Source: Lachnospiraceae bacterium
GTDB taxonomy: Bacteria > Bacillota > Clostridia > Lachnospirales > Lachnospiraceae
Assembly: GCA_025758065.1 (NCBI GenBank)
Contig: CP107199.1
Coordinates: 1,859,501 to 1,923,500 of the forward strand
Length of the DNA: 64,000 bases
Direction of reading: 5' to 3'
Shown here in pieces: positions 8,675-15,904 of this stretch. The notes under the pieces are model-generated. The model was not told the origin of the DNA, made no database searches, and saw only the letters and a program-made list of their open reading frames with translations. Positions within the stretch are counted from its first letter, which is position 1, and every line of letters begins with the position of its first letter. The position numbers and the translations under genes were made by a program.

Positions 8675-10243
8675 ATGAAAGTAATGAATCCTGTACTTCC
8701 GGGTTTTAATCCGGATCCATCCCTGGTGAGAGTGGGGGATGACTATTATATTGCAACCTCTACATTTGAATGGTTTCCGGGTATCTGTATCCATCATTCA
8801 AAAGATCTGGTAAATTGGGAGATCCTTTCTTATGCTCTTACAGATGAAACAAAATTTGATATAAAAGGAATGGACACTGCCTGCGGTATATGGGCGCCCA
8901 ATCTTACATATGATAATGGTACTTTCTACCTGATCTATACCATAGTATACACCAATCGGAACCGTTTTAAAGATACTCATAATTTTATGGTAACTGCTTC
9001 GGATCCAAAAGGCCCATGGTCTGATCCTATTCCCCTTAATAAAATGGGATTTGACCCTTCTCTCTTCCATGATCCGGACGGTACCAAGTGGCTGGTCAAT
9101 ATGCTTTTTGACTATAGGCTGGATCATAAACGTTTCGGTGGTGTAGGTGTACAGCAGTATGATCCGGAGACAAAAAAATTAGTTGGCCCTGTTTATAATG
9201 TGTTTAAAGGCAGTGATAAAGGAACAACGGAAGGCCCGAATATTTTCTATCATGACGGGTGGTATTACCTGGTAACAGCAGAAGGCGGTACAGAATTTAA
9301 GCATTGTGTGACTATGTGCCGTTCTGAAAAACTGACAGGACCTTATGAGATCAGTCCGTATGTACCGGTCCTTACTTCTTTTGGAAAAGATGTACAGTTA
9401 AAACGGGCAGGTCACGGACAGATCATTCAGGGAAAAGATGGAAACTGGTATATGGCACATCTTTGTTCCAGAAGTCTGGATAACTGCAGTATTACAGGAC
9501 GTGAAACAGCTATCCAGAATATGCTTTATACAGATGACGGCTGGTTTAAGCTGTCAGCTAATGATACAGCATCACCGGAAGATTTCTTTGAAGTTCCGGG
9601 TGAAGTGGAAGTAAAGCCTGAAAAGTCAGGATTTACAGATTTTGGAAAGATCACAGAAATTCCTCTGGAATATATGACTTTGCGCCAGAGTGCCAAAACC
9701 TGCGGGATCAGCATTTCTGAGGGGAAGTTGCACATTCAGGGGGGAAATTCCCTGGCATCTAAATACAATCAGGGACTGTTAGCACGCAGACATCAGCATC
9801 ATTCCTACGACTTTACTGCAAAAATGGAGTTTGATCCAGGAGATTATTGCCATATGGCCGGGATTGTATGTTATTATAATTATGATAATAATTATTATCT
9901 GCATATGTCTGTGGATGATGAAGGAAAAACTTATGTGATGTTAAATGTTTCTGTTAATAAGGAGATCACCCAGGGGGAAAAGGTTTATCTGCAAGAAAAT
10001 GGAAAACCTGTATATTTAAAGGCAGAAGTAAGAGAATGTGATGTGACATTTTTCGTTTCACAGGACGGAATCTCTTATACCCAGGTAGGAGATGTGCTTG
10101 ATATGAGAAATCTTTCCGATGAACGTGTAGACGGAAATGGTTTTACAGGTGCCATGGTGGGGGTTTCCTGTCAGGATCTTCATGGAGATGGAGTTCAGGC
10201 AGATTTTGACTGGGTGGATTATAAGGTATTTAAACCCCTCTGA
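8675..10243 (+). CDS. Glycoside hydrolase family 43 (beta-xylosidase type)
   Basis: 522 residues, normal for XynB-type GH43 enzymes. The five-bladed propeller (about 1-310) has catalytic base Asp14 in FNPDPS, the pKa-modulating Asp in GFDPSLFHDPDG (about 127) and the acid Glu in TEGPNIF (about 187). A C-terminal beta-sandwich follows (about 320-520). No signal peptide, so it cleaves imported xylo-oligosaccharides in the cytoplasm. ATG 8675 is chosen because AAAAGGAG lies about 11 bases upstream; upstream in-frame codons are repeat sequence. Its last codons and stop lie inside a repeat fragment (10223-10283). Confidence 0.9.
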   Translation: MKVMNPVLPGFNPDPSLVRVGDDYYIATSTFEWFPGICIHHSKDLVNWEILSYALTDETKFDIKGMDTACGIWAPNLTYDNGTFYLIYTIVYTNRNRFKDTHNFMVTASDPKGPWSDPIPLNKMGFDPSLFHDPDGTKWLVNMLFDYRLDHKRFGGVGVQQYDPETKKLVGPVYNVFKGSDKGTTEGPNIFYHDGWYYLVTAEGGTEFKHCVTMCRSEKLTGPYEISPYVPVLTSFGKDVQLKRAGHGQIIQGKDGNWYMAHLCSRSLDNCSITGRETAIQNMLYTDDGWFKLSANDTASPEDFFEVPGEVEVKPEKSGFTDFGKITEIPLEYMTLRQSAKTCGISISEGKLHIQGGNSLASKYNQGLLARRHQHHSYDFTAKMEFDPGDYCHMAGIVCYYNYDNNYYLHMSVDDEGKTYVMLNVSVNKEITQGEKVYLQENGKPVYLKAEVRECDVTFFVSQDGISYTQVGDVLDMRNLSDERVDGNGFTGAMVGVSCQDLHGDGVQADFDWVDYKVFKPL

Positions 10244-10283
10244 TACCGAATTGCTACGTGCTTTGCACTCCCGCAATTCTAAA
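10223..10283 (-). repeat. Fragment of the 210-bp palindromic unit (family B)
   Basis: Reverse complement of 33098-33158, identical at 59 of 61 positions by my reading; the only differences are two adjacent bases at 10232-10233. It contains the GAATTGC/GCAATTC hairpin of that unit. It overlaps the last seven codons of the GH43 gene, including the TGA stop. Confidence 0.85.
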
Positions 10284-10300
10284 CAGAATAATATATACAA

Positions 10301-10334
10301 AAATGGCGACTGAGGTTTTCCCAGCCGCCGTTTT
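10301..10334. terminator. Terminator after the xylosidase gene
   Basis: A-run, GGCG stem with partly paired interior, CGCC and a T run (AAAAATGGCG at the left, CGCCGTTTTT at the right). It could act in both directions. Confidence 0.65.
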
Positions 10335-10391
10335 TCGTTCCAAATTACATATTTCCTTTTTTTCATACCTGTCTAAGCAGATCTGTACCGG

Positions 10392-10542
10392 ATCGTATTC
10401 GAAATAACTATACCACTCACTTGTCTGCGAATCTGATTGCACAGGCCTAAAAGCCTCAGCGTAGCCCGCTACGCCTGCGTTTTTAGACCTGCACACTCAA
10501 ATCTGCATCCTACGTGATTAGTACAGTTATTTACGAAACGAT
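10392..10542. repeat. Long imperfect palindrome of about 150 bp
   Basis: Two arms of about 75 bases meet at GCGTAGC-CC-GCTACGC (center about 10465). Outer ends pair ATCGT with ACGAT. Paired blocks run the whole length (AAATAACT with AGTTATTT, CACAGG with CCTGCA, CCTAAAA with TTTTTAG). It lies between the xylosidase terminator and the stop codon of the small Cys-rich gene at 10546. A MITE-like element or a very large bidirectional hairpin would both fit. Confidence 0.75.
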
Positions 10543-10545
10543 GTA

Positions 10546-10812
10546 CTAGTTGCAGCTGCCACCGCATCCGCCACAGCCGCCATCACGGTCATTGCCGCAT
10601 CCGCCACAGCCGCCATCATGGTCACAGCCACAGCTGCCGCGGTTCCACAGTGCATCATTGTATCCCTGCCAGTATCCCTGGCGGAAGCCTTCGCGGAAGG
10701 AATTCCTGCCGCCGCATCCGTTGTTATTACAACGTCCACAACTGCCGCTGCATCCGTTATTCCAGCCATTGCATCCATTGTTCCAGCGATTATTACATCC
10801 AAACCAACACAT
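10546..10812 (-). CDS. Small Cys/Gly/Asn-rich protein, probably spore-associated
   Basis: 88 residues built from repeats: NNGC-type units in the N-terminal third, a central REGFRQGYWQGYNDALW segment, and a repeated DGGCGGCG block near the C-terminus. AAGGAG lies nine bases before the ATG. It is divergent from the cotJ operon, and the composition resembles coat or crust proteins that are crosslinked through cysteine. A role in the spore coat is inference. Other frames across this GC-rich repeat are also open, so frame choice rests on the ribosome site and the sensible repeat pattern. Confidence 0.65.
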   Translation of the reverse strand: MCWFGCNNRWNNGCNGWNNGCSGSCGRCNNNGCGGRNSFREGFRQGYWQGYNDALWNRGSCGCDHDGGCGGCGNDRDGGCGGCGGSCN

Positions 10813-11059
10813 AAATCCACGCTCCTTTTAATTACTTACTGATGATTGATTAAACACAGGAAAGAGGCACCGGTAAGTGCTGTCTTTGATATGTTTGTAC
10901 TATAAGATATGGGATAGAGGGACAATGTGTGCAGATAATGGAGAAAAAACAGAATGTGGGAAAGGGCAGTGGTATACAGGAAAAGATGGCAGCGGTTGTA
11001 ACAGCATTTAGCAGGACTACATAAATTAATAGGGAAAAGAAAAGGAGATATTAATTGAT

Positions 11060-11605
11060 ATGGAGCCATATACAGATATGAAATATAGTGACTGCGGCTG
11101 CAGCGGCCGGTGCCGTAAGGTATCCGGAAACCAGAACCAGTCTGTGAGAAGCTGCCTGGATCCGGCAATGCAGGCGGGAAACGTAATCCGGTATCCTCAG
11201 ATGGGAAACCCGATGAATGATGGGATGATGCCGGAAAATAGGATGACAGGACAGACGCCCCGGATGATGCCGGAAAATGGGATGGCAGGGCAGATGCCTC
11301 ATATAATGCCAGCAAATAATGGAACCGGACGGTTGCCGGCAAATGACGCAACCATGCAGGTGCCGCAAAATGGAAATAATTGGGAAAATAACAGAGATTT
11401 CGGATGGAACTACATGCCGGGACTGGAGGGCAATGCTTTCTGTCCGGGAAGTATGCCGGGAGTTTTAGAAAAAGATTATCCGCTGGCAATGGCCTATGTG
11501 CCATGGCAGCAGTGGAAGAACCCTTATGGTCCGGAGCGGGGATTAGCCCAGGGAACCATCTTTTCAGAACTGGACCTGGCTTTTGATAAAGGGAGGTGCA
11601 GTTAG
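11060..11605 (+). CDS. cotJA: CotJA-like spore coat protein with long N-terminal extension
   Basis: 181 residues. The C-terminal part (about 125-181: LAMAYVPWQQWKNPYGPERGLAQGTIFSELDLAF) is the CotJA domain, normally a protein of about 80 residues. The N-terminal 120 residues are an added low-complexity region: a CGCSGRC cluster, then Met/Asn/Pro/Gly repeats of the form MMPENxM.GQ. AAGGAG stands 12 bases before the ATG. Its stop TAG is directly followed by the cotJB ATG. CotJA is needed for CotJC assembly in Bacillus spores. Confidence 0.85.
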   Translation: MEPYTDMKYSDCGCSGRCRKVSGNQNQSVRSCLDPAMQAGNVIRYPQMGNPMNDGMMPENRMTGQTPRMMPENGMAGQMPHIMPANNGTGRLPANDATMQVPQNGNNWENNRDFGWNYMPGLEGNAFCPGSMPGVLEKDYPLAMAYVPWQQWKNPYGPERGLAQGTIFSELDLAFDKGRCS

Positions 11606-11866
11606 ATGAACAACACTTCAAGGGATGCCCTGCTTATGGCAGTAAATCAGGCTGGTTTTGCAGTAACAGAGGCAAATCTCTATCTGGATACACATCCCTG
11701 TGACTCTCAGGCCATTGCCTATTTAAAGCAGATGTCACAGGCATATGCAGATGCCAGAAATGCCTACGAAGCCCAGTATGGGCCGTTACGTGCTGAAAAT
11801 GCAAAAGATACAGTCTACTGGTCCTGGACAGATGACCCGTGGCCATGGGAAGGAGGCGGTTATTAA
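11606..11866 (+). CDS. cotJB: Spore coat protein CotJB
   Basis: 86 residues, normal family length. Conserved CotJB features: an N-terminal amphipathic helix, AVTEANLYLDTHPCDSQA, and the aromatic C-terminus WSWTDDPWPWEGG. GGGAGG lies just upstream. The stop overlaps the cotJC start (TAATG at 11864-11868). It acts in the mother cell as a structural component of the CotJ coat layer. Confidence 0.93.
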   Translation: MNNTSRDALLMAVNQAGFAVTEANLYLDTHPCDSQAIAYLKQMSQAYADARNAYEAQYGPLRAENAKDTVYWSWTDDPWPWEGGGY

Positions 11867-12278
11867 TGTGGATCTATGAAAAGAGACTGGAATTTCCTGT
11901 AAATATTAAAGAGCCAAATGCGAAAATGGCGATGTTTATAATGAGTCAGTATGGTGGCCCGGATGGGGAGATGGGTGCATCCATGCGCTATCTTTCCCAG
12001 CGTTATTCCATGCCATATAAGGAATGCAGGGCAGTCCTTACAGATATTGGTACAGAAGAACTGGCTCATCTGGAGATCGTGGCGGCTATTATCCACCAGC
12101 TTACCCGTAATTTAACAGCTGAACAGCTGGCAGAACAGGGATTTGGCCCTTATTATATTGACCATGCTACCGGGATCTGGCCCCAGGCAGCCGGTGGAGT
12201 GCCCTTTAATGCCTGCGAGTTCCAGAGTAAGGGAGATATTATCACGGACCTTCATGAAGATATGGCTGCGGATGGTGC
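11866..12278 (+). pseudogene. cotJC: cotJC, 5' part, interrupted by the conjugative element
   Basis: The first 137 codons of CotJC, a manganese-catalase-like coat protein (MWIYEKRLEFPVNIKEPN start, ELAHLE metal-site segment near residue 70, stopping after HEDMAADG). The frame runs into the element and stops at 12286-12288, giving 140 residues of product. The missing C-terminal part lies at 32606-32828. Joining 12278 to 32606 gives 636 bases, exactly 212 codons, reading MAADGAPEQKAR across the joint. Excision could therefore restore the gene. Confidence 0.9.
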
Positions 12279-12298
12279 AACTGCATAAGTGCAACATA
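12277..12298. other. Left attachment site (attL) of the element
   Basis: Predicted core GC at 12277-12278, seven bases from TAAGTGCAACATA (12286-12298). The right end has the same core at the same distance from the inverted copy TATGTTGTACTTA (32584-32596). Of the offsets tested, this is the only one that gives identical dinucleotides at equal spacing and also restores the cotJC reading frame. Confidence 0.65.
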
Positions 12299-12323
12299 GA
12301 AGTGTTAAGTAGAAGTTCTATAT

Positions 12324-12348
12324 AATCTGGTGTGCCAGACACCAGATT
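12324..12348. terminator. Hairpin after the recombinase gene
   Basis: Perfect ten-base stem AATCTGGTGT (12324-12333) with ACACCAGATT (12339-12348), ten bases downstream of the recombinase stop on the minus strand. The following T content is weak. Confidence 0.55.
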
Positions 12349-12357
12349 TTACAGAAC

Positions 12358-13929
12358 TTAGAAATTCCAATGTATTTCAATCGGGACATTTCTTGTCCCT
12401 GGAATCCGTTTTCCTACTAATATATAATCAATTAGAGTTTCAACGGTTTCTCTGTCTAAATGTTCAAGATTTGTGTATTGCTCAATAAGCTGGCGGCGAT
12501 TATCGCCTGTCTGGATTTTTCTCTCAATTACATCAAGCTGTTTTTGCGTTTCAATCACCAGCTTTTCAAGCCGTTCTCTGTCATTTGTGAAGTCTTTTGA
12601 CAAATTCAGGAAATCATTTTCGGAAAGAATCCCTTTTACTTTATCAAGATAAAGTTCTCTGATTACCTTTGCGTCTTCTTCAATCTTTTTTTGATAAGTA
12701 GCAAGTTGTGTTTCTAAAGCAGTTTTTTTCTCCTTTACGTTGGAGTGAAATTCCACGTTCTGTTCCAATTCATCTTTATCAAGATATTCTTGTGATAACT
12801 TGTTCAGTTCAGAAATAACTGCCTGCTCCAACTTCTTCACAGAAATAAATGAGCCTATGCAAGCGTCCTTTGCAACATGGCGATTTGAACATTGTAAATA
12901 ATGTCTTCCATCTGTCTGCTTATTAGAACGCATGGTATAGCCACAGTTCATGCAGCGAGCTTTTCTGGCAAACAGCCCTATGGTTCCTACTGTAAATGGT
13001 TTTGCTTTTTCAGCTACCATAGATTGTACTCTATCCCAAAGTTCACGGTCAATAATCGGTTCGTGTGTTCCCTCTACTCTGTACCATTCCTCTTTAGGTC
13101 TGGGCTTATTTTGTTTTGTCTTATACGAAACACTGCCGTATTTTCCTTGAACCATATTTCCGATATAAATTTCATTTGTCAGCATATCGGAAATAGCAAA
13201 ATATTTCCATAAGGTACTATTTTTTCTGGTAGGCTGCTTATAGCGTAAACCATGAAGCCGTTTATATTCCGTAGGGTTTGGAATCCCACGGTCATTCAGC
13301 ATACGGGCAATCGCTGTTTTGCCATATCCCTGTGAAAATAAAGTAAAAACTTCTCTGACAACAGCAGCAGCTTCTTCGTCAATAATCAGGTGTCCCTTTT
13401 GTTCGGGGTCTTTTTTATAACCATAAAGAGCAAATGCACCAATATGAAATCCATTCTTCCGGCGGTCAGTCAATACGCTGCGGATGTTTTCTGACATATC
13501 CTCTAAATACCACTCATTAACCAGACCATTGATTTGTCTTGATTTTTTGTTTCCTTTATTAGCGGTATCTGCATTATCTACAATACTGATAAAACGAATC
13601 CCCCAAATAGGAAACAATCCATGTATGTATTTTTCCACCAACTCTAACTCTCTGGTAAATCTGGATTGTGTTTTACAGAGGATAATATCAAATTTTCGGT
13701 GTTCAGCGTCATTTAACAGTTTGTTAAATTCTGGTCTTCGTCTATCTGAACCAGTATAATCGTCATCACTGTATATATTGTAGACTTCCCAACCTTGTTC
13801 CAATACATATTGAATCAGCATGGATTTTTGATTTTGAATACTGTTACTATCATCAGTTTCATGTTGTTTGTTTCTATCTTCTTCTGATAAGCGGCAATAA
13901 ATAGCAACTTTTGACTTTGTGTTCATCAT
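12358..13929 (-). CDS. Large serine recombinase (TndX/TnpX type)
   Basis: 523 residues. Catalytic resolvase domain about 8-160 with nucleophile Ser in YCRLSEED (about residue 15), then the recombinase domain (KTAIARMLNDRGIPNP), a zinc ribbon CMNCGYTMRS...YLQC, a coiled-coil region (about 410-480) and a C-terminal DUF4368-like end (DYILVGKRIPG). It cuts and rejoins DNA through a 5' phosphoserine and replaces the tyrosine integrase of Tn916. AAGGGAG lies seven bases before the ATG. Its position at the left end next to attL fits an integrase. Full length for the family. Confidence 0.93.
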   Translation of the reverse strand: MMNTKSKVAIYCRLSEEDRNKQHETDDSNSIQNQKSMLIQYVLEQGWEVYNIYSDDDYTGSDRRRPEFNKLLNDAEHRKFDIILCKTQSRFTRELELVEKYIHGLFPIWGIRFISIVDNADTANKGNKKSRQINGLVNEWYLEDMSENIRSVLTDRRKNGFHIGAFALYGYKKDPEQKGHLIIDEEAAAVVREVFTLFSQGYGKTAIARMLNDRGIPNPTEYKRLHGLRYKQPTRKNSTLWKYFAISDMLTNEIYIGNMVQGKYGSVSYKTKQNKPRPKEEWYRVEGTHEPIIDRELWDRVQSMVAEKAKPFTVGTIGLFARKARCMNCGYTMRSNKQTDGRHYLQCSNRHVAKDACIGSFISVKKLEQAVISELNKLSQEYLDKDELEQNVEFHSNVKEKKTALETQLATYQKKIEEDAKVIRELYLDKVKGILSENDFLNLSKDFTNDRERLEKLVIETQKQLDVIERKIQTGDNRRQLIEQYTNLEHLDRETVETLIDYILVGKRIPGTRNVPIEIHWNF

Positions 13930-13978
13930 ATTTTATCTCCCTTAAAGAGAAGATAAAACAAACATTCCACCTACACTT

Positions 13979-14007
13979 ATTATACCGTGTTGAGAAATGT
14001 TTGTCTA
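13979..14007 (-). promoter_or_regulatory. Promoter of the serine recombinase
   Basis: Read on the minus strand: TAGACA (14007-14002), a 17-base spacer, TATAAT (13984-13979). The -35 hexamer directly follows the stop codon of the 47-codon ORF, so the recombinase has its own promoter. Confidence 0.7.
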
Positions 14008-14151
14008 TCATTTTACAGGTAATACCTGTCCTTTGGATTTTTCTAATTGATTGATGAGTTCTATCCATTTCTGATTGAACTCTTTTTTTAATGCCGACTT
14101 ATCTTCACACTTAAATACATTTTTGCAGGAAATTTCTGCTTCTTTTGGCAT
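14008..14151 (-). CDS. 47-residue hypothetical protein upstream of the recombinase
   Basis: A small frame starting MPKEAEISCKNVFKC and ending KGQVLPVK, with GAGGTGG about seven bases before the ATG. It is highly charged, probably helical, and carries two cysteines. I do not recognise a family. It sits 78 bases ahead of the integrase start in the same direction. A recombination directionality factor would be expected near a serine integrase, so this is one candidate, but nothing in the sequence proves it. The ribosome site and position support a real gene. Confidence 0.55.
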   Translation of the reverse strand: MPKEAEISCKNVFKCEDKSALKKEFNQKWIELINQLEKSKGQVLPVK

Positions 14152-14286
14152 AATTCCACCTCACAGTCTTTACTATGTTTACAGACTATGCAAAAATGCT
14201 TGTTCATTATGAAAGAATCATCCTTAGCAAACCGAACAGCTTCCGCTAAAGCTCATGGGAATCTCACCCCTGCATGGTTCTCATCC

Positions 14287-14482
14287 AGCCGTACCCTTTG
14301 CCAGCGGTGCTACATCATCACACGGACTAAGGCTGTACGGAAGTATCATTATCACGATAGAAAGGTCATGGCGGCAGCTATTGCGGTAAGCTGCTTATGG
14401 AACGCTGGCAGGAATCGCTATCCGGTTTCATCCCTCCTTTGGTGGGTTACGGCGTGCCAGCCCAACGGCTCTCTTTCTATCG
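14287..14482. ncRNA. Candidate structured RNA inside the element
   Basis: No convincing gene lies between 14152 and 14652. The stretch contains several exact inverted pairs: CGATAGAAAG (14355-14364) with 14473-14482; inside it GCAGCT (14374-14379) with 14389-14394, and GCTGGCA (14404-14410) with 14455-14461; upstream CCGTAC (14289-14294) with 14335-14340. The first three can form one nested multi-branch fold. Strand is undecided and I do not recognise an RNA family. Confidence 0.35.
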
Positions 14483-14609
14483 AAACGTATTCGGCTGCTT
14501 TATGCTGCGTTGATTAGACGCTTTCTTTTTCAAGGAACAATCTGGCTTTGTCAGCCTGTTAAAATGCACTGGTGATAATGCACTTTAATAGACTGGCAAG
14601 CTCTGTCTG

Positions 14610-14635
14610 GGAAGCATGGGCTTGTCCATGCTTCC
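14610..14635. terminator. Hairpin downstream of the orf8 homolog
   Basis: Perfect ten-base stem GGAAGCATGG (14610-14619) with CCATGCTTCC (14626-14635), 18 bases past the orf8 stop. No T run follows on the minus strand, so it may stabilise the 3' end instead of terminating. Confidence 0.5.
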
Positions 14636-14652
14636 ACAGGAGAGCGTTATTT

Positions 14653-14892
14653 TTACTTTGGTTCCCTGATTTCAAAAGATAAAATCTTTGCAATCAGACG
14701 TGTTTCCATCCGGCGGCGTAGGGTTTCATCTACAACCATGTGGGTATTGCCATATTCGTCTTTCATGGGACGCATGGAACGGCTGGCAATAAAACCGCTG
14801 TAATGGCGTACAATCTGGTTGACTGCTTCAATATCGCCGTCCGCAGCCCTGACAATCACAGGAAACGGAATCATAGGGTGCTTTGCTGTCAT
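14653..14892 (-). CDS. Tn916 orf8-type helix-turn-helix protein
   Basis: 79 residues. It begins with the conserved PFPVIVRAADGDIEAVNQI and contains SMRPMKDEYGNTHMVVDE, both characteristic of the small HTH protein that follows the sigma-like orf7 in Tn916 elements. Its start overlaps the orf7 stop by four bases (ATGA at 14889-14892), so the pair is translationally coupled. In Tn916 orf7/orf8 transcription is linked to activation of recombination and transfer. Confidence 0.88.
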   Translation of the reverse strand: MTAKHPMIPFPVIVRAADGDIEAVNQIVRHYSGFIASRSMRPMKDEYGNTHMVVDETLRRRMETRLIAKILSFEIREPK

Positions 14893-15311
14893 GCTTCTTC
14901 CTCCATAAATTTTTTGATAAATTCCAGTCCGGCGTGTCTTCTTCTCTGGATGGTAGAACGGTTGACTTCCAGAATTTTTGAAATTTCCGTATCGTCAAAT
15001 CCGAGGAAATAATATCTCAGGATAACGTCACGTTTCTTTCCATCCAGATTTTCTAATGCTTCTGCTAATAGGCTGTTTTCAATGCGGACAGTAAATCCAT
15101 CCATTTCAAAAGTATGGAAATGGGAGGGATAGGTGTCTTCGGAAGAAAACAGATTGACGGTGTAATCGTCCATATCACAGAACAGGGTTTCCCGTTTACA
15201 CTGTCTGGACAACGCTTTGAGATAGTCTTTGCGTTCATCCTCCATAGCGACTTTACAGATATAATCAAACTGGTTCTCTATGGTTGTCTGAAATTCAGAT
15301 GGCTTCATCAT
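14889..15311 (-). CDS. Tn916 orf7-type sigma-70-like factor
   Basis: 140 residues. The N-terminal MKPSEFQTTIENQFDYICK is diagnostic of Tn916 Orf7. The C-terminus is a sigma region-4-like HTH (DDTEISKILEVNRSTIQRRRHAGLEF). A two-residue earlier start is possible. It lies downstream of a region with two minus-strand terminators and a leader-peptide ORF, which suggests attenuation control. Likely role by analogy: positive regulation of the element's own genes. Confidence 0.9.
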   Translation of the reverse strand: MMKPSEFQTTIENQFDYICKVAMEDERKDYLKALSRQCKRETLFCDMDDYTVNLFSSEDTYPSHFHTFEMDGFTVRIENSLLAEALENLDGKKRDVILRYYFLGFDDTEISKILEVNRSTIQRRRHAGLEFIKKFMEEEA

Positions 15312-15452
15312 TGCTCACCCCCTTTCCAGCCTTGAAAGGGAGCGAGTTGATAGGAATTTCTGCTTCTTTCCCCCTTTTCGCTCTTAGTCCCGACAGGACA
15401 GGGGGTGCAGTTGCGTTTTGAGAAGAAAAATTTAAAAACTTTTTCTTCCAAC

Positions 15453-15494
15453 TAAAAAAGCACGCAAACAGACGATATTTCTGCTTGTGTGCTT
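15453..15494 (-). terminator. Minus-strand terminator between leader ORF and orf7
   Basis: Arms 15481-15494 and 15458-15471 pair with one mismatch (AAGCAC... with ...GTGCTT) and are followed on the minus strand by six T. Read-through would be needed to express orf7. Confidence 0.7.
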
Positions 15495-15545
15495 CGATAG
15501 TTCTTACTATGTATTGTAAAAAACCATATTGCAGGTCAGACTTTT

Positions 15546-15614
15546 CTAGCGTAGGTGGATGGCTTTTTTTAACGGTTTACCGAATGTAGATATATTTAAG
15601 AAAATATTTTGCAT
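15546..15614 (-). CDS. Candidate 22-residue leader peptide
   Basis: Reads MQNIFLNISTFGKPLKKAIH plus two residues, then TAG. The stem AGCGGCTT/AAGCCGCT (15615-15638) directly precedes the ATG and holds AGGAGG in its loop. The ORF is followed by a terminator and then orf7. The layout resembles the leader-peptide attenuator ahead of tet(M) in Tn916, though here it precedes orf7. Translation is likely from the ribosome site; the regulatory role is inference. Confidence 0.5.
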   Translation of the reverse strand: MQNIFLNISTFGKPLKKAIHLR

Positions 15615-15683
15615 AGCGGCTTCCTCCTGTAAGCCGCTGTCTGTATAAAGTAGTAGACTTTAAAAATCATCTATATTTCATGC

Positions 15684-15717
15684 AAAAAAAGACGGCGGCT
15701 TTTGTTAAACCGTCGTC
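15684..15717 (-). terminator. Minus-strand terminator upstream of the leader ORF
   Basis: GACGACGG with CCGCCGTC (15691-15717, one wobble pair) followed by seven T on the minus strand. Confidence 0.65.
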
Positions 15718-15904
15718 TGGAAAAGATGATGTGATTTTGACGCAGGGAAAGTATGCTGCCAAATAACGGTTTTTTTTATTTCCGTTTCGGCAGCATAGTT
15801 TTATCTTTGATACGCATAATAGGAACTGTACAACTATGTAATACGTTTTTCTATACCTGTCGCTATTACAACAGGAACAGTAAAATGTACAGAGGTGGTG
15901 TATT

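Larger units (their letters stand above)
15312..15904. promoter_or_regulatory. Regulatory region between orf7 and orf9 homologs
   Basis: 593 bases without a full-size gene. In minus-strand order it holds a hairpin ATGCTGCC...GGCAGCAT (15753-15796); a terminator GACGACGG...CCGCCGTC plus seven T (15717-15684); a stem-loop with AGGAGG in its loop (15615-15638); a 22-codon ORF (15614-15546); and a second terminator with six T (15494-15453). Near orf9 there are GGAACTGTA (15822-15830) and GGAACAGTA (15874-15882), possible binding sites for the orf9 repressor. Confidence 0.55.

Noticed and set aside
10527..10842. Plus-strand and alternative-frame ORFs over the Cys-rich gene
   Set aside because: They are frame shadows of a GC-rich repetitive gene; only the chosen frame has a good ribosome site and a regular Cys/Gly pattern.
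14188..14517. 109-codon plus-strand ORF in the element
   Set aside because: No ribosome site and no recognisable protein features; the stretch looks like a folded RNA or control region.
14152..14652. Group II intron remnant
   Set aside because: No domain V-like hairpin and no reverse transcriptase sequence could be recognised.
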